A DNA stretch of 64,000 bases, taken from Christiangramia fulva. GTDB lineage: Bacteria; Bacteroidota; Bacteroidia; Flavobacteriales; Flavobacteriaceae. The notes under the pieces were generated by a model. That model did not search any database. It was not told the DNA's origin and worked only from the letters and a program-made list of their open reading frames with translations. The position numbers were made by a program, and so were the translations under genes. Below are positions 17,669-26,376 of this stretch, one piece after another (position 1 is the stretch's first letter; each line of letters starts with the position of its first letter). The stretch spans positions 2,294,001 to 2,358,000 of the forward strand of contig NZ_CP028136.1 of NCBI RefSeq assembly GCF_003024155.1, in the 5' to 3' direction.

Positions 17669-20572
17669 TCAATCAGAGATTTTCGGATTAAAATTGGTTT
17701 CAGGTAATAAACTATAGGGCAACGTGAGGTCTTGCAACTTTAAATAGATAAAATCCAGGGCCACTCCTTCGTCAATCATATAGATTTTCAGGCTTTGTTT
17801 TCCGGCTTCCCTAACTTCAACAGGAATAGTGATTTTCGCTAAATTCCTTAGAACATTTTGCTTCCATTCCTCGCTTCGCCCATATGTCTGAAAATCCACG
17901 ATTCTAATAGCGTTCTCATTCCACTGGACTCCAATCCTTACAGCGTGATTTTTGGTGATTGGATGGGTGGGAAGAGCGTTTAGAATTAGTTCGGCATTCC
18001 GGCTTTCACTTTCGGTAATGATGCTGTACTCCATATATGGTGCCGAATCTTTTAAATCTGAAGTTTCTAAAGGCTTTCTGGTGAAGGGGTGGGCCTGCAT
18101 AAGATTACTGCTGTAGCCTAAACCAGGTACCTTTTTCCAAAAGTATTCTTTCCTATCAGTTTTGGTCGTATAATCTTCGGCATAAATTGAAACAACTCCG
18201 TTTTTTTCAACAAAAATATTAGGCGTTTTGTTTGTCGTTTTGTAAGAATGAATTTTTACGGGAAGGCTGAAATTTTCAGAAGCCGCTCTGATCTTGACTT
18301 TGCCCCGACCTGGTCTGCCCGATTGATTCCATTTTTGCCAATCAATGCCAACGAAGATTCTTTCTGAAACCTGAGAGGGCGTTAATTCTCCTTCATTTTT
18401 GTTCAGCACCATCCATTCAGGCTTTTTCAGTATTTTCCATTTCAGAGTTTTGGAGGCTATGAGGAAAATATCAAAAAAATGCTTTTCAGGCGATTTTTCA
18501 TAGAAGACGGGTAATTTGAAGATCCCTGCTTTTATTTGATTTTCTACGGCAATTCCTACAGGAGTATTAGCTTCCGGGTGTTGCTTTAAATTCTCTAAGT
18601 TAATCTCAGGTTTTTGATACACGGGGAGCCGCCGTGGCTGCATATCCATGATATTCTCCCATTTCCCTCCTGCAATTGCATGATTGTATTTATGGGTAAG
18701 TGCCTTTATACTGTCGAAAGCTTTACCAGATGATTTTTCATATTCCTTGGCATTGTAACGATTCTGAGCCTGGTATTTTATGGCCAGGTCCCTGTACAGA
18801 AACTTTTGGTTCATAAAGGAAGCAGCCTTTACAGGATAATATATTAATTGGAAATAAGAATCCTGATATTCAGGTTTTAGTTCTTTTTTAATTTTTTCAG
18901 CCCGCAATGTAAGATTCTCGTATTGGTTAATACGGTTGCTGATTTCATCGCCAGCCAGGAAGGGGCTGTAAGCCGTGGTATCTATTGAAGTGGTAGGTTC
19001 TGTTTGGCTCCAGCCCATAAATTCGGGTTTGCGTTCAAACGCCAATTGATAATATTTCATTTTGACATTGGCAATTTCGGGACCATAGGTTTCTCCGAAT
19101 ACAGATGTGTAAAAAGAACTTAAATGGTGATTCAGGTATTCCGGGTCCTCAAATTTTGAAGCATTATAAGCCATATCCATAAATAGCTGAATATTATATT
19201 CGGCTGGTTTTATGTCGCCCACATTTAGGATCCAGATTTTTTTATTGTCAGTCTTATAAGCTTTCATCATTTCCTCTCTAATCAGACCTGGATGAGTGGT
19301 ACTCAGCCAAAGATAATCGTGTGGCCTTCCCCAGTAGGATGCATGATAGTAAATCCCGCCACCACCAGCTCTTTGGCGTTCCTTATTGTTGCTCAACCTC
19401 CTGATATACCCATAATTGTCATCAGTCCAGATAATGGTAACATCATCTGGTATTTTCATTCCTGAATCATATAGGCCCAAGACTTCCTTATAAACCGTAA
19501 AGGCTTGTGGGATTTCTGAAATAGGTTCTTTCCGGTATTTTTCTAAAAGTGCGCGTTGATCCTGGATTACACCTGAAAGAACTCTGGCGGCTTCCTCAGT
19601 GCTTTCCACTCCTTCCATCCCACTGTCGTGGATGCCGCGCATTCCAACTGTATATATTGCATCCAAATTCGAAGATTCTTTGACTCTTTTTTCCCAGTAA
19701 TTATATACATTCTTCCGGTTTGAAACGTAGCTGAAATCTCCCATAGTATAGTGATTCCACTCATCTACATTGTTCCGCAGCATTGGCTCTGCATGAGAAC
19801 TACCCACTACGATATGATATTTTGAAGCCATTTCGTGATTTCCGGGATAATGAAAAAAGGCCCTGGTGCTGGGGTGCATTGCCGGCCAGATGGTGTTCGC
19901 TTTTAAACGCAAGAGTAATTCGAAAATTTTTGAATAAGTCTTAGGTCCAATATCACCAACTTCCGGTTCAAAGGTTTTTGCTGCCCAGGGTTGTAAGCCC
20001 CAATCTTCATCATTTAAAAAAATGCCGCGATAATCTACTGAAGGCTCCTTGGAAAAAAAATCTGGCTCATTCAGGACAATATCATTCCTTTTTTTCATAG
20101 GAACATCGGCCCACCAGTACCAGGGAGATACCCCTATCGTTTTAGAAAGCTCAAAGACTCCATAGGCAGTTCCCCGGGGATCGGTTCCGGCTATCACAAA
20201 AATCTGCTGTGATGAAGAAGAATGAGAGGCGGTTTTAAACATATAACTCTCCCTTTGGATATGGAACTCAGGAGGAAGATTCTTAATGCCGATAGCACCT
20301 TTAATTAACTCAGAATTTAATTCCCCGATTAGAATTAGATTTCCTCCATTTTTTTTAATACCTGAACTTACCTTAGGCCTTTTACCAGAGATCCTAAAAA
20401 TATCTTCAGCTAAAAGATAGGCTGAAATGGAATCTAGAGAAGAGCCATCCTTGTCATAGACAATAGAGGCAACTTCATTCCCTTTGATGATGGTAAATTT
20501 TTTATCCTGTTCCTGGCCGACTGCAGAGAGATTAAAAATAAATAAGAGAGAAAAAATAAAAGCTTTATTCAT
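17669..20572 (-). CDS. GH115 alpha-glucuronidase-family protein
   Basis: 967 residues, signal peptide ending at AVGQE. Family landmarks: GVSPWYWWADVPMKKRND, PSVDYRGIFLNDEDWGLQPW, LLLRLKANTIWPAMHPSTRAF, IVVGSSHAEPMLRNN and VTIIWTDDNYGYIRRL. The length and the beta-rich C-terminal 250 residues fit GH115. These enzymes release GlcA or 4-O-methyl-GlcA from xylan or arabinogalactan; in a pectin locus with several GH2 and GH43 proteins, arabinogalactan side chains are the more likely substrate (inference). The start overlaps the upstream GH2 stop by 8 bp, which indicates translational coupling. Confidence 0.9.
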   Translation of the reverse strand: MNKAFIFSLLFIFNLSAVGQEQDKKFTIIKGNEVASIVYDKDGSSLDSISAYLLAEDIFRISGKRPKVSSGIKKNGGNLILIGELNSELIKGAIGIKNLPPEFHIQRESYMFKTASHSSSSQQIFVIAGTDPRGTAYGVFELSKTIGVSPWYWWADVPMKKRNDIVLNEPDFFSKEPSVDYRGIFLNDEDWGLQPWAAKTFEPEVGDIGPKTYSKIFELLLRLKANTIWPAMHPSTRAFFHYPGNHEMASKYHIVVGSSHAEPMLRNNVDEWNHYTMGDFSYVSNRKNVYNYWEKRVKESSNLDAIYTVGMRGIHDSGMEGVESTEEAARVLSGVIQDQRALLEKYRKEPISEIPQAFTVYKEVLGLYDSGMKIPDDVTIIWTDDNYGYIRRLSNNKERQRAGGGGIYYHASYWGRPHDYLWLSTTHPGLIREEMMKAYKTDNKKIWILNVGDIKPAEYNIQLFMDMAYNASKFEDPEYLNHHLSSFYTSVFGETYGPEIANVKMKYYQLAFERKPEFMGWSQTEPTTSIDTTAYSPFLAGDEISNRINQYENLTLRAEKIKKELKPEYQDSYFQLIYYPVKAASFMNQKFLYRDLAIKYQAQNRYNAKEYEKSSGKAFDSIKALTHKYNHAIAGGKWENIMDMQPRRLPVYQKPEINLENLKQHPEANTPVGIAVENQIKAGIFKLPVFYEKSPEKHFFDIFLIASKTLKWKILKKPEWMVLNKNEGELTPSQVSERIFVGIDWQKWNQSGRPGRGKVKIRAASENFSLPVKIHSYKTTNKTPNIFVEKNGVVSIYAEDYTTKTDRKEYFWKKVPGLGYSSNLMQAHPFTRKPLETSDLKDSAPYMEYSIITESESRNAELILNALPTHPITKNHAVRIGVQWNENAIRIVDFQTYGRSEEWKQNVLRNLAKITIPVEVREAGKQSLKIYMIDEGVALDFIYLKLQDLTLPYSLLPETNFNPKISD

Positions 20573-23546
20573 AAAATTCTATTTCTACGATTCGTAGCTG
20601 GCCTTTTGCATTGGCGGCTTCTTTGTCCTTGTACAAATCGAGCTCTTTGGTGGGATCTACCTCTACAATATCACCGAATGCATCTTCTTCTGAATTAGCC
20701 CCTATCAATTCGATCCGGATATTTTCCGTCACGGTGGGTTCCAAAGGAAGGGTGATGTAACCAAGACTTCTTTCGGTTTCTCCTTTGTATACTTCGTTTC
20801 CATCGGCTAAAATTCTGATAGGGTAGGATTTCCTTCTCCATCCGGTCAACTTTATCACACATTTGCTTACTAAGGATGGTTTTACTAATTCATAATTGAT
20901 CCAACCATTGCTAAGTTGCCCTGCGTTTGTCCACTCCGTTAATTCATTGTCATCATAGCTATTATAGGCTTCCTCTTCGTTAGCTCCAGCTGTGGCTTTG
21001 GCAATAAAAACAGGTTTCCTTTTTATTGTATATGAAGGGGAGGAGGGAGTAGGGCCGCGTTCCAGGTTAGAGGCTAAACCTTCTCCTGGGAGGTGTTCTG
21101 AAAGGCCGTTTTTACTTTCAAAAGGAAGAGTACGCAGGATTATTTCTGATGAGGTTAAACCTTCAGAGGTGGCTGTAACCTTTATTTCTCCGCCTTTCGT
21201 AAGGGATCGTACCATTACCCGGTTCACTCCGTTTATAACAGCAAGATCTTTAGAAAGAATATCGTTCCCAGGGCCATAACCAATTCCACCTAACCATTTA
21301 GCAGGTCCGTCTACTTTGAATCTTATTTCGGAATTATCAGTAGGAACACGATTTCCTTCTCCGTCTACCACTTCAACATCTATCAAGGCAATATCTGCTC
21401 CATTGGCTTTGAATCCTGTAGGGGATACATGAGTGATCAATTTAATTGCTACAGGTTTTCCTGCGGTATGTTTTTCAGTTTCACTTAATACATTCCCTTC
21501 GGAATCGTAGCTTACAGCCTTCAATGTTCCTGGTTTAAAGGCAATATCCTTAAAAGTGAATAAAAAGCCGTTGCTCCTTTCACCATAACCTAAGGATTTT
21601 TCGTTTAGAAAGAGCTGAACCTTATCACCGGTGGAAACTACATATTCATTTTTAACAATAGTATCATTGTAGTTCCAGTGTCCAATGATATAGGATCTAT
21701 GATCCTCAATATCAACCCAGCCATCCCACATTACCTGGTGGGCAAAATATCCTTCTTTTGGAATACGCATAGGATCTACTTCCCCGCTGCCGCGATAATT
21801 TCCTTCCCCGCGGTAATGTGTATTGGAATCTGAAAAAATAATATTTACCCCACCAGAACTCACTCTTTCCCCTGTTCCGGGACGTTCTCTGAAGTAATCA
21901 TACCAGCGCACAACATCCTCAATAGCGTGTGCGTCCATATTATGATTATAGGCACGGGCTGGCTCCCCCTTATAAAGGGGGCCTTCTCCTTCCTTATGAA
22001 AAGGAGGTGTAAATTCATCCCAGTATTTTCTTAAGCCTTCATCCCGGGAGTATTCTGTAGCCCACATAGGAATATGGGCGCTTTTGTTAATATATAACAT
22101 TTCTCCCCCATATTCTGCTTCCCTACTGGCCAGCATTTCCCGGGAGCCAATTGCTCGGCCACCGTGAGGATCAAAGGTATTTCTTATGCTTTTCATTTGG
22201 TGCATATGGGGTTCACTAATTGCTTCGTTGCCCGATTCATAGAAAATGATACTGGGGTTGTTTCGGTTATAGATAATAGCATCCCGCATTAGACGTGCGC
22301 GCTGATCCCAGTTCGCTCCTTTGGAATCTCCTTCGGAATCGCCCGCAGGCATAGCCTGCATTAGTCCAACCCTGTCGCAGGATTCTACATCCTGTTTCCA
22401 GGGAGTAATATGCATCCATCTTACCAGGTTGGCATTATCTTCTACCATCATTCCATTACTGAAATCACTCATCCAGGCGGGGACTGACATTCCAACGGCA
22501 GGCCATTCGTTGCTGGTACGTTGAGCGTATCCCTTTACCTGGATTACCCTGTCATTTAGCCATATTTTGCCTTCCTTGAAATCTGTTTTTCTAAAGCCTG
22601 TGGTTGTCTTTACCTCATCAATAATTTTCCCGTTTTCTTTGATCCTGGTGATTACATCATAGAGGTAGCCATAGCCCCAGCTCCAAAAATTCAGGCCTTC
22701 CAGCTTTTTATCTGTTTTTAGAAGTTTGGTTTCTGCAGAAGCGAGGGTAACAGGATCAGTGGAAAAACTACCTATTGAATTCCCCTCTAAATCGATTACT
22801 TCAACCTCCATGGAGATTTCTTTTTCAGAACCACTTTCATTTCTTACCTGTGACTCGACATTGATCCTTGCAGATTTGGTCGGGATGTTAAAGTCGGTGG
22901 GATAGACATAAATCCCTGTGGTCTTCAAATTGGAATATAAAGGGAGGGTCTGATATATCTTGTTGGCAATATGAAGCTTCACGTTTTTAGGGATTCCGCC
23001 ATAATTGGCATTAAAATTATGATCGTTCCACCTGTATTTGGCATTTGTTTCCTTTTCACGGTAATCCCAACTGTTGTCTATACGCAAGGCAATCACATTT
23101 TTTTTGTTTCCTGTATGTACCTCCCCGGAAATATCCAATCCAAAGGCCATCGCCCCGTTTTCGTGAAGCCCAATTTTTTGACCGTTTAAGAAGATCTCTC
23201 CTCCCTGCCTGATTCCTTCAAACTCTAGAAAGATCTTTTTACCTTCAGTTTCTTCCGGAAGTTTAAATTTCTTGCGGTACCAAACTATTCCCGTACTAAG
23301 CTCGTAAATGGATTTTTCAAAAGCTTCCTCCTGATTATAGGCGTAGGGAAGGGTGACTTCTTTCCATTTCCTGTCATTGAAATTTGCTTTTTCAGCTCCC
23401 TTTATATCACCCGGTTTCAGTTTCCATTTTGAATTGAAATTGAATTCCTTTCGTTGGAATTCCTGTGCTTCAATTGAGGCAGAAGCTGTAAGAATTACAA
23501 TAAGCAAGAGCTTGTTCAGGGAATGTAATAAGATAGAACAATTCAT
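20565..23546 (-). CDS. GH2 glycosidase with C-terminal carbohydrate-binding-like domain
   Basis: 993 residues, signal ending at SIEAQ. The GH2 sugar-binding domain (about 30-190) has WKEVTLPYAYNQEEAFEKS and GIVWYRKKFKLPEE. The acid/base Glu is in PSIIFYESGNEAISEPHM; the nucleophile may be the Glu in IPMWATEYSRDEGL. After a DUF4982-like stretch, residues about 850-993 (EEEAYNSYDDNELTEWTNAG and WINYELVKPSLVSKCVIKLT) resemble a discoidin-type binding module. The barrel sequence is unusual for lacZ-type enzymes, so specificity (galactosidase, glucuronidase or other) is open. It overlaps the GH115 start by 8 bp. Confidence 0.82.
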   Translation of the reverse strand: MNCSILLHSLNKLLLIVILTASASIEAQEFQRKEFNFNSKWKLKPGDIKGAEKANFNDRKWKEVTLPYAYNQEEAFEKSIYELSTGIVWYRKKFKLPEETEGKKIFLEFEGIRQGGEIFLNGQKIGLHENGAMAFGLDISGEVHTGNKKNVIALRIDNSWDYREKETNAKYRWNDHNFNANYGGIPKNVKLHIANKIYQTLPLYSNLKTTGIYVYPTDFNIPTKSARINVESQVRNESGSEKEISMEVEVIDLEGNSIGSFSTDPVTLASAETKLLKTDKKLEGLNFWSWGYGYLYDVITRIKENGKIIDEVKTTTGFRKTDFKEGKIWLNDRVIQVKGYAQRTSNEWPAVGMSVPAWMSDFSNGMMVEDNANLVRWMHITPWKQDVESCDRVGLMQAMPAGDSEGDSKGANWDQRARLMRDAIIYNRNNPSIIFYESGNEAISEPHMHQMKSIRNTFDPHGGRAIGSREMLASREAEYGGEMLYINKSAHIPMWATEYSRDEGLRKYWDEFTPPFHKEGEGPLYKGEPARAYNHNMDAHAIEDVVRWYDYFRERPGTGERVSSGGVNIIFSDSNTHYRGEGNYRGSGEVDPMRIPKEGYFAHQVMWDGWVDIEDHRSYIIGHWNYNDTIVKNEYVVSTGDKVQLFLNEKSLGYGERSNGFLFTFKDIAFKPGTLKAVSYDSEGNVLSETEKHTAGKPVAIKLITHVSPTGFKANGADIALIDVEVVDGEGNRVPTDNSEIRFKVDGPAKWLGGIGYGPGNDILSKDLAVINGVNRVMVRSLTKGGEIKVTATSEGLTSSEIILRTLPFESKNGLSEHLPGEGLASNLERGPTPSSPSYTIKRKPVFIAKATAGANEEEAYNSYDDNELTEWTNAGQLSNGWINYELVKPSLVSKCVIKLTGWRRKSYPIRILADGNEVYKGETERSLGYITLPLEPTVTENIRIELIGANSEEDAFGDIVEVDPTKELDLYKDKEAANAKGQLRIVEIEFYE

Positions 23547-23568
23547 ATTATTTATAGGTTTTTAGAAT

Positions 23569-24636
23569 CTATCGGTACTTTTCTACCGTTTCAGGTTGAA
23601 AATCTTTATTACTCTCTTTCGAACTCCACTTTTTATTGAGTCGCTGGATTTCTTTTTTTGTGATACCAATAATACTCCCGTGACGTGGCGTAAAATTTTT
23701 GATGAAAGATTCCGTTGTTACGCTGAAATTAAACAGATCTTTACTTCGCTGAAATTCATATCTCCCACTGGAATACAAATCGTACATCAGAATGTATTCA
23801 TCTTTATCAACTAATTTAAAAACTGAAGAGCCTTCTACTCCCGTTCTGCTTTGGGCATAGCTATCTAAATACTTAAAGCTTTCCTTCCAGGGGCCCTGGA
23901 GTGATTTACTAATGGCCTGTTTTATGCCATTTTTAATTTCTTTCCCATTCTCATCTTTAGTATTTCCTTTATAGAATAAATGATAGATCCCATCTTTATA
24001 AACTATGTCTCCATCTATGGCGCCGTCTTTAGCACTAAACATCAAAGTAGGTGCCTCCTCAAAACTACTGAAATCTTCATTTACGTAAGCGCTGTAAAAA
24101 TCGAGTTTAGGATTATCGTGAAAGCGTACTGTAAAATAAACAAGATATTTATCTGCTTTAGGATCATAAATGGTTTGCGGGGCCCATACCCATTTTACAT
24201 TTTTAAACTTCTGCGGGTAGGATTTTACCAAATCAATAGCACTAGAACTCCAGTTGATTAGGTCCCGGGACTTAAGCATCACTATACCTGGATTGGTTTC
24301 CCAGCCATTTTTTCTGGTGTACATATCTGTAGCAACCATATAGAAGCCGTCACTTTTTGAACCACGGAGGATATGCGGATCCCGAACTCCGCCTGTATTT
24401 GAAATTTTTGATGAGGCTAAGACGGGTTCATTATTATTTAAGGCCTCCCAGTTAACAGCATCTTCACTAACCGCGAAACGTATTTGCTCCTGCTTATCTC
24501 CCGGTCCGGTGCCTTCAAAATAAACAAAAAGGTAAGCTTCCAATTCTTTATCTTGTGCACTGAGAAAAGGACCGGGAAGCATCAAGAAGAAGAGAATTCC
24601 TCTCATTATTACTTTGTGGTAATGGTTTTTTCTCAT
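23569..24636 (-). CDS. GH43-like beta-propeller glycosidase
   Basis: 355 residues. An internal Met at residue 11 begins the export signal (MRGILFFLMLPGPFLSAQ), so the true start may be 24606. Propeller motifs include YLFVYFEGTGPGDKQEQIRF, GGVRDPHILRGSKSDGFYMVAT, WVWAPQTIYDPKADKYLVYF and GAIDGDIVYKDGIYHLFYKG; the Glu of RTGVEGSSVFKL is a candidate general acid. These fit GH43, whose members cleave arabinose, xylose or galactose. Together with the GH2 and GH115 genes downstream it points to arabinogalactan-type branches. The 210 bp upstream of the start (24637-24846) hold no gene; promoter signals there were not convincing. Confidence 0.7.
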   Translation of the reverse strand: MRKNHYHKVIMRGILFFLMLPGPFLSAQDKELEAYLFVYFEGTGPGDKQEQIRFAVSEDAVNWEALNNNEPVLASSKISNTGGVRDPHILRGSKSDGFYMVATDMYTRKNGWETNPGIVMLKSRDLINWSSSAIDLVKSYPQKFKNVKWVWAPQTIYDPKADKYLVYFTVRFHDNPKLDFYSAYVNEDFSSFEEAPTLMFSAKDGAIDGDIVYKDGIYHLFYKGNTKDENGKEIKNGIKQAISKSLQGPWKESFKYLDSYAQSRTGVEGSSVFKLVDKDEYILMYDLYSSGRYEFQRSKDLFNFSVTTESFIKNFTPRHGSIIGITKKEIQRLNKKWSSKESNKDFQPETVEKYR

Positions 24637-24846
24637 ATTTCTCTCTGAACTTATTGGCGACTTGTAATTCCTGTTAAATAGGAATGGAGCTTAATCAATA
24701 TTTCCTTGATCTTTTTTGTCTTATAATTTCAATAGAATGCTGAAGGATGAATTGGCTATTGAGAATAAGCACAACTAGAGAGCAAGTGAAAGATATAAAG
24801 CCCCTCCCAAGACTGGAAGTCTAAGGTTTTAAGGGATTCTTGAAAA

Positions 24847-26364
24847 TTATTTCTTCTTCTCCTCTTCAGGAATAAAGACGTAATCTCTTATTCCACTACC
24901 TTTTAGCTGATCCAGTGATTTAGCGACAATATAGGCGTTCAATTCAGCTCCTTTCATATTTGTGTGAGTATGGTCTTTAGGAAAGAAATCTTTTACTTCT
25001 TGTTTTCCCATTGCTTCATATTTTCTGGCAATGGAGTCATTGAGGTCAATGAAAAAACCGCCTGCTTCCTGAACTGCTTCTTTAGCCCATTTTGCATAAG
25101 AGTCGTCATTACGTTCTACTTTATTACCGTGCCAGATATTTCTGGGGATCATACTCAGCACTATTGGGGTGGCCCCTTTAGCCTTGGCCTCTTCAATATA
25201 CTTCTTCATATACCATCCATAGGTATGTACTACCTCCGTACTATCGCTTTTAAACTCGACAGTTTGAGTTTCATCCCCCATTCCCTTTAATGAGCCACGG
25301 TATTTGGGAGTATCAATATGTCCGCCATCATTATGCCCGAATTGTATCAGGACAAAATCTCCTTTATCCAAACTATCTTCTACAGCTTTCCAGAGACCTT
25401 CGCCTCTATAGGTTCGGCTGCTTCTTCCACCTCGAGCTTTGTTATAAACATTTACCCTTGTGGTATCAAAATATTTATCTATAGGAACTCCCCAGCCTAC
25501 AAGGGTTTCATTATTACTGGCCACTGTAGAATCACCAATAATATAAATATCTTTTTTGGCAGGAAGCTGAACATCCGGATTCTCAAGAAGGTAATCCTTC
25601 AGGGAATTGTTGCTATCCTGTAGTCCTTCAACAATAAGGGAAGCGGCCAGGGCTGCTCCTTTAGCTGAAGTATGTGTATGATCGCGCTTGTAGAAATAAG
25701 TTCCTGTTACGTTTTCCTCTCCTTTTCGCTCCATAGTTGAGGCCATTCTTTCATTTAGGTCTATAAAAGTCACATTTTCTTCTTCTGCAACCTGTCTGGC
25801 CCAGCCTCCATAGGAATCTTTGTTTCTGGGAACCTGTCCGTTGTTCCAGTCGTTTCTTGGAATAGGGGACATCACGACTGGAATGGCTCCTTTTTCCTTC
25901 ACATCCTGGATCACTTTGCGTATGTACCAGCCATAGGAATGCACTGTTTCGTGCTCTCCCGTTAACATATTGTCGATTTCTTCACTTTGATCACTTGTTC
26001 CTTTAATGGTACCCCTTGCTCTGAAATCGTCGTTTAATGGACCCGAGTCATTATGGCCAAATTGAATTAGGACATAATCCCCTTCCTGAAGGCTGTCTTT
26101 TACCGGTTTCCAAAGACCTTTAGTCTGAAAAGTACGGCTGCTGGTTCCTCCTAGAGCGTGGTTTTCCACATTTACTTTAGTGGTATCCAAATATTGGCCG
26201 ATAAAATCTCCCCAGCCCCACAAGCCACCATCTCCCTGGCCGCTGCCGTTTTTCACAGTTGAATCTCCGACAATGTAAACCGTGGGTTCTTTTGAATTGC
26301 TGTCCTGACAACTTACGAGGAAAATTGAAATTAGAATGATTAACAATTGCTTAAAATTCTTCAT
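24847..26364 (-). CDS. Tandem-domain CE12-type rhamnogalacturonan acetylesterase, lipoprotein
   Basis: 505 residues with a clear lipobox (FLVSC). Two complete SGNH domains lie in tandem. Domain 1 (about 28-250): YIVGDSTVKNG, NHALGGTSSRTF, IQFGHNDSG and DHTHTSAKG. Domain 2 (about 270-495): YIIGDSTVASN, NKARGGRSSRTY, IQFGHNDGG and DHTHTNMKG. Both keep the catalytic Ser, Gly, Asn and Asp-His. CE12 enzymes remove acetyl groups from galacturonate in RG-I, which unblocks lyases. Two active sites on one anchored chain are uncommon in my experience of the family; the halves look like an internal duplication. The next gene upstream ends 12 bp away. Confidence 0.87.
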   Translation of the reverse strand: MKNFKQLLIILISIFLVSCQDSNSKEPTVYIVGDSTVKNGSGQGDGGLWGWGDFIGQYLDTTKVNVENHALGGTSSRTFQTKGLWKPVKDSLQEGDYVLIQFGHNDSGPLNDDFRARGTIKGTSDQSEEIDNMLTGEHETVHSYGWYIRKVIQDVKEKGAIPVVMSPIPRNDWNNGQVPRNKDSYGGWARQVAEEENVTFIDLNERMASTMERKGEENVTGTYFYKRDHTHTSAKGAALAASLIVEGLQDSNNSLKDYLLENPDVQLPAKKDIYIIGDSTVASNNETLVGWGVPIDKYFDTTRVNVYNKARGGRSSRTYRGEGLWKAVEDSLDKGDFVLIQFGHNDGGHIDTPKYRGSLKGMGDETQTVEFKSDSTEVVHTYGWYMKKYIEEAKAKGATPIVLSMIPRNIWHGNKVERNDDSYAKWAKEAVQEAGGFFIDLNDSIARKYEAMGKQEVKDFFPKDHTHTNMKGAELNAYIVAKSLDQLKGSGIRDYVFIPEEEKKK

Positions 26365-26376
26365 ATTAATGATTTA

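Noticed and set aside
24677..24695. Inverted repeat ATTCCT...AGGAAT upstream of the GH43-like gene
   Set aside because: Six-bp arms in an AT-rich gap with no correctly spaced -7 element; it may be chance. It does not fit the 18-bp box.
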